Below, piece by piece: positions 61,894-64,000 of a stretch of 64,000 bases of DNA. Positions within the stretch are counted from its first letter, which is position 1; every line of letters starts with the position of its first letter. The stretch comes from Caenorhabditis remanei. Lineage: Eukaryota; Nematoda; Chromadorea; Rhabditida; Rhabditidae. The stretch covers positions 20,086,587 through 20,150,586 of the forward strand of contig NC_071333.1 in the NCBI RefSeq assembly GCF_010183535.1. The letters are read 5' to 3'. The translations under genes were made by a program, and so were the position numbers. The notes beneath the pieces were generated by a model, which was given only the letters and a program-made list of their open reading frames with translations, ran no database searches and was not told the origin of the DNA.

Positions 61894-62133
61894 TCACTGG
61901 TATTGAATGACATCTTTGCAAATTTTCTTAATCGAAATCTGAAAATGTACTATAAGTTGTTTTTAAAGAAATTATTGTGTTAACTAACTATATCAATGAT
62001 TTTCCCGAACTTGGCTTTGCATTCCACTCCAGCTTCGCTGCATAAAATATATATTTCGGCAACGACTGAAGAGAAGGGCGTATCATTACTCAATACATTT
62101 CAGAGTTCTTTGGCAGATACTAGTGGTCGACTC
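61894..62133 (-). pseudogene. Two-exon gene remnant with one nonsense codon
   Basis: Exon 62,133-61,989 reads SRPLVSAKEL, then TGA (62,102-62,100), then NVLSNDTPFSSVVAEIYI and LCSEAGVECKAKFGKIIDI. It splices through GTTAGT...TTTTCAG to 61,938-61,894 (ISIKKICKDVIQYQ, stop). All splice phases fit, so a single substitution separates it from an open frame. No 5' exons are seen. Family not recognised. Confidence 0.4.
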
Positions 62134-62559
62134 CTGCAAAAGGTTGATATCATGTTTTTAAGCAATTTTCTATAACTATGCGAATTCACATCAGAAGATG
62201 AACAAAAAACTTTCGATTTTGGTTTTTTTTACTTGAGCATGTGGTTGTCTCCAATGAATGCAACCATTCTGAAAATAATAATACTTTTACAAATGGAATC
62301 AAAAAGGACTTTTACATCCTTAAAATGTCCCAGGGATGCAATTCCGGGGGATACTGGGGAAGTCTTGTATAAAAAAATTGTCAACTACAAAAATTAAACT
62401 CTAGATTTGATCTACAAGTTCTACAAAACCAAACATTATTATGCGACAAGAATTAACACCGAGACACGCTTTCAAAAATGGTAACTATCTCCTGAAAATA
62501 TAAAAATTCAACTTTGACAGGTACTGGATATTTAGAATGTGTAAATTAAAAAAAAACTT

Positions 62560-63077
62560 ACTCTCCAATAAACGAACAAATAATAGAAAAATAGATATTA
62601 GTTTTCAATAAAAATCAGAGCCAAGGGAAGAAACCTACATACGGTCTCAACATCCTTGCGGAATACAGAGATCTGAAAACAAAATGAAAGTAGATTTCAA
62701 TATCTGTCCCCCAGATAAACTTACTTTCCACCAAAAAATAATATTCATAATAAATTGATTAGCATTTCAGAAAAATCAGCTACAATAACCAAGGAAGAAA
62801 CCTACACACGGTCTCAACATCCTTGGGGAACCAAGTCATCTGAAAACATAATGAAAGTAGACTTCAGTATCAATTCCCCATGAAAACTCACTTTCCACCA
62901 AAAAAATACTGAAAAAATTTTATTGATTAGAATTTCATACAAAGCAGAAGTTACAATATCCAAGGGAAGAAACCTACACACGGTCTCAACAACCTTGGAA
63001 TAGGCTATAGGAATAGGAGTAAAAAATGAAGTGGTTATTTGAGAGTCATAAAATAAAAAACATTTTGGAGACGGCAA
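62560..63077 (-). pseudogene. Tandem VETVCRF exon modules, right copy
   Basis: The best piece is 63,077-62,892, 62 codons from an ATG (MPSPKCFLFYDSQITTSF then ...VVETVCRFLPLDIV and a hydrophobic stretch) to a GTGAGT donor. It joins 62,839-62,780 (MTWFPKDVETVCRFLPW, then TAG), which would give an 81-residue product. A third copy follows at about 62,600-62,675. This may be a tiny membrane or secreted protein gene, or a degraded repeat. Confidence 0.25.
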
Positions 63078-63120
63078 GACATCAGACTGATAAGATAACA
63101 GGAGGGAGGCACCGACGAGA
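63061..63120 (-). promoter_or_regulatory. Duplicated GATA-containing upstream region, copy 2
   Basis: ACTGATAAGATAA at 63,086-63,098 lies in a block matching 57,120-57,180. It sits over and just upstream of the ATG at 63,077 on the minus strand. Confidence 0.4.
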
Positions 63121-64000
63121 CATTTTTCGAAATGAAGGGAAAGAAGAAGCGTAGTGTAACGTTTTGAGAGAACAACTTTGCGGGTACTTCAGAGACCAAC
63201 AGATGGTAAAGATTGCACTCTTCTGAATTCTCTTTCTCGTTTCCTCTGTCTTGATTTCTCTCTCTCAGTTTCTCACTTTCGATTGCCCCATCTCACCCAG
63301 TTTGCTCACCTCCCTTTTCTTCTCTCCCGTTTTTTCTTCTTTCCCTAGCACACACATAAAGGTGAACGAATGGTCCTTTCTCTCATCCCTGGCAAACAAC
63401 GTGCTACCTACAGGGAATCAGGTAATTAGACAAATACAATATGGAACGAAGAGACGCAGAGCCGGACCACCCCTCATTCCTGCCTTCTCCCCATGCTCAT
63501 TGATTTTCCAATCCCCTTTTCGTGTTCTTTACCGGCGACTCATGTATGAAAAAAAATGAATTTTTCCTTGAATGTGAGCTGATCTCACTTCCAATTTTCA
63601 CTCGTTGAGTATCCTTTTCACTGAATTCTCAAATTCTTCCGAAAGTGTAATCATGTTGTTTTCAGCAAGTATGATCAAGTCCAGAGAAGCGATACTAGGG
63701 AGACCAGCTGAAAAATCACCATTTTTCTAACCGAATGGACAAAAAACACTGGAATTGAATGATGTTGGCTCGTAAACTCGTGTTATGGCAGTCTTCCGTA
63801 AGTTTTCTGACTTGCAACTCAAAAAAATGCTCATGACGGCTTGAACTCCGTTTTCCGTCGAAAAATGATATCTTGAAATGTTTTCATCATAATTCCCAAC
63901 GAAATCGTTCATGTGGTAGAGTCCAATTTTCGTCAAGCGACCAGTCTGCAAATAACTTAAAGCATGTATGGAATGTCATTCTGTATCAAAAACCCTAAGA
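63121..64000. other. Right-hand end, no supported gene
   Basis: The frame at 63,251-63,559 (plus) is serine/proline-rich and starts in a pyrimidine-rich tract. The frame at 63,727-63,951 (minus, LTKIGLYHMNDFVGNYDENI) looks more coding-like but has no splice partner inside the window. It may be an exon of a gene continuing beyond the right edge. Confidence 0.35.

Overview
The window is nematode nuclear DNA, almost certainly from a Caenorhabditis species. The reasons are AT-rich sequence, introns mostly 44-57 nt long with TTTTCAG-type acceptors, a chemoreceptor of the nematode-specific Sru family, a CW (PAN_3)/C-type lectin protein, and many foldback elements. I see no prokaryotic genes, rRNA or CRISPR.

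Layout. (1) 1-18,890 is an inverted duplication whose left arm runs off the window edge. The arms are about 1-4,595 and 16,116-18,888. Each carries one copy of a two-exon gene for a 111-residue secreted cysteine-rich protein (2,848-3,234 plus; 17,561-17,948 minus). The left arm is interrupted by a 1.9-kb palindromic element that is absent from the right arm. The 11.5-kb centre holds 25 copies of a 222-225 bp unit with a tRNA-like segment on the minus strand, set in a roughly 5-kb higher-order repeat. (2) 18,890-28,000 holds diverged copies of an unidentified repeat and a CW/C-type lectin gene (23,903-25,196). (3) 28,019-29,592 is an apparently intact sru chemoreceptor gene with a MITE-like element in an intron. 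(4) 30.6-38.8 kb is non-coding or near non-coding direct repeats, plus a small basic-protein gene at 31.77 kb. (5) 39,437-45,100 encodes a 1,261-residue Ulp/SENP-type SUMO protease with an odd N-terminus. (6) 50,200-52,302 encodes a DOT1-type histone H3K79 methyltransferase. The small basic gene, the protease gene and the DOT1 gene appear linked by shared exon or flank sequences, so this part looks built from shuffled duplicated blocks. (7) 53,928-55,522 encodes a secreted calcineurin-like metallophosphoesterase. (8) 55.7-63.1 kb is a minus-strand field of repeated exon-like modules and decayed genes with two matching GATA-containing upstream regions, interrupted by a 1.8-kb near-perfect palindrome.

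Gene models were built by hand from reading frames and splice signals. Each well-supported multi-exon model adds up to an uninterrupted frame. Nothing shows that the genes form one pathway. The common theme is rapid local duplication: chemosensory, lectin and secreted-protein genes next to chromatin/SUMO enzymes, all embedded in foldback repeats.
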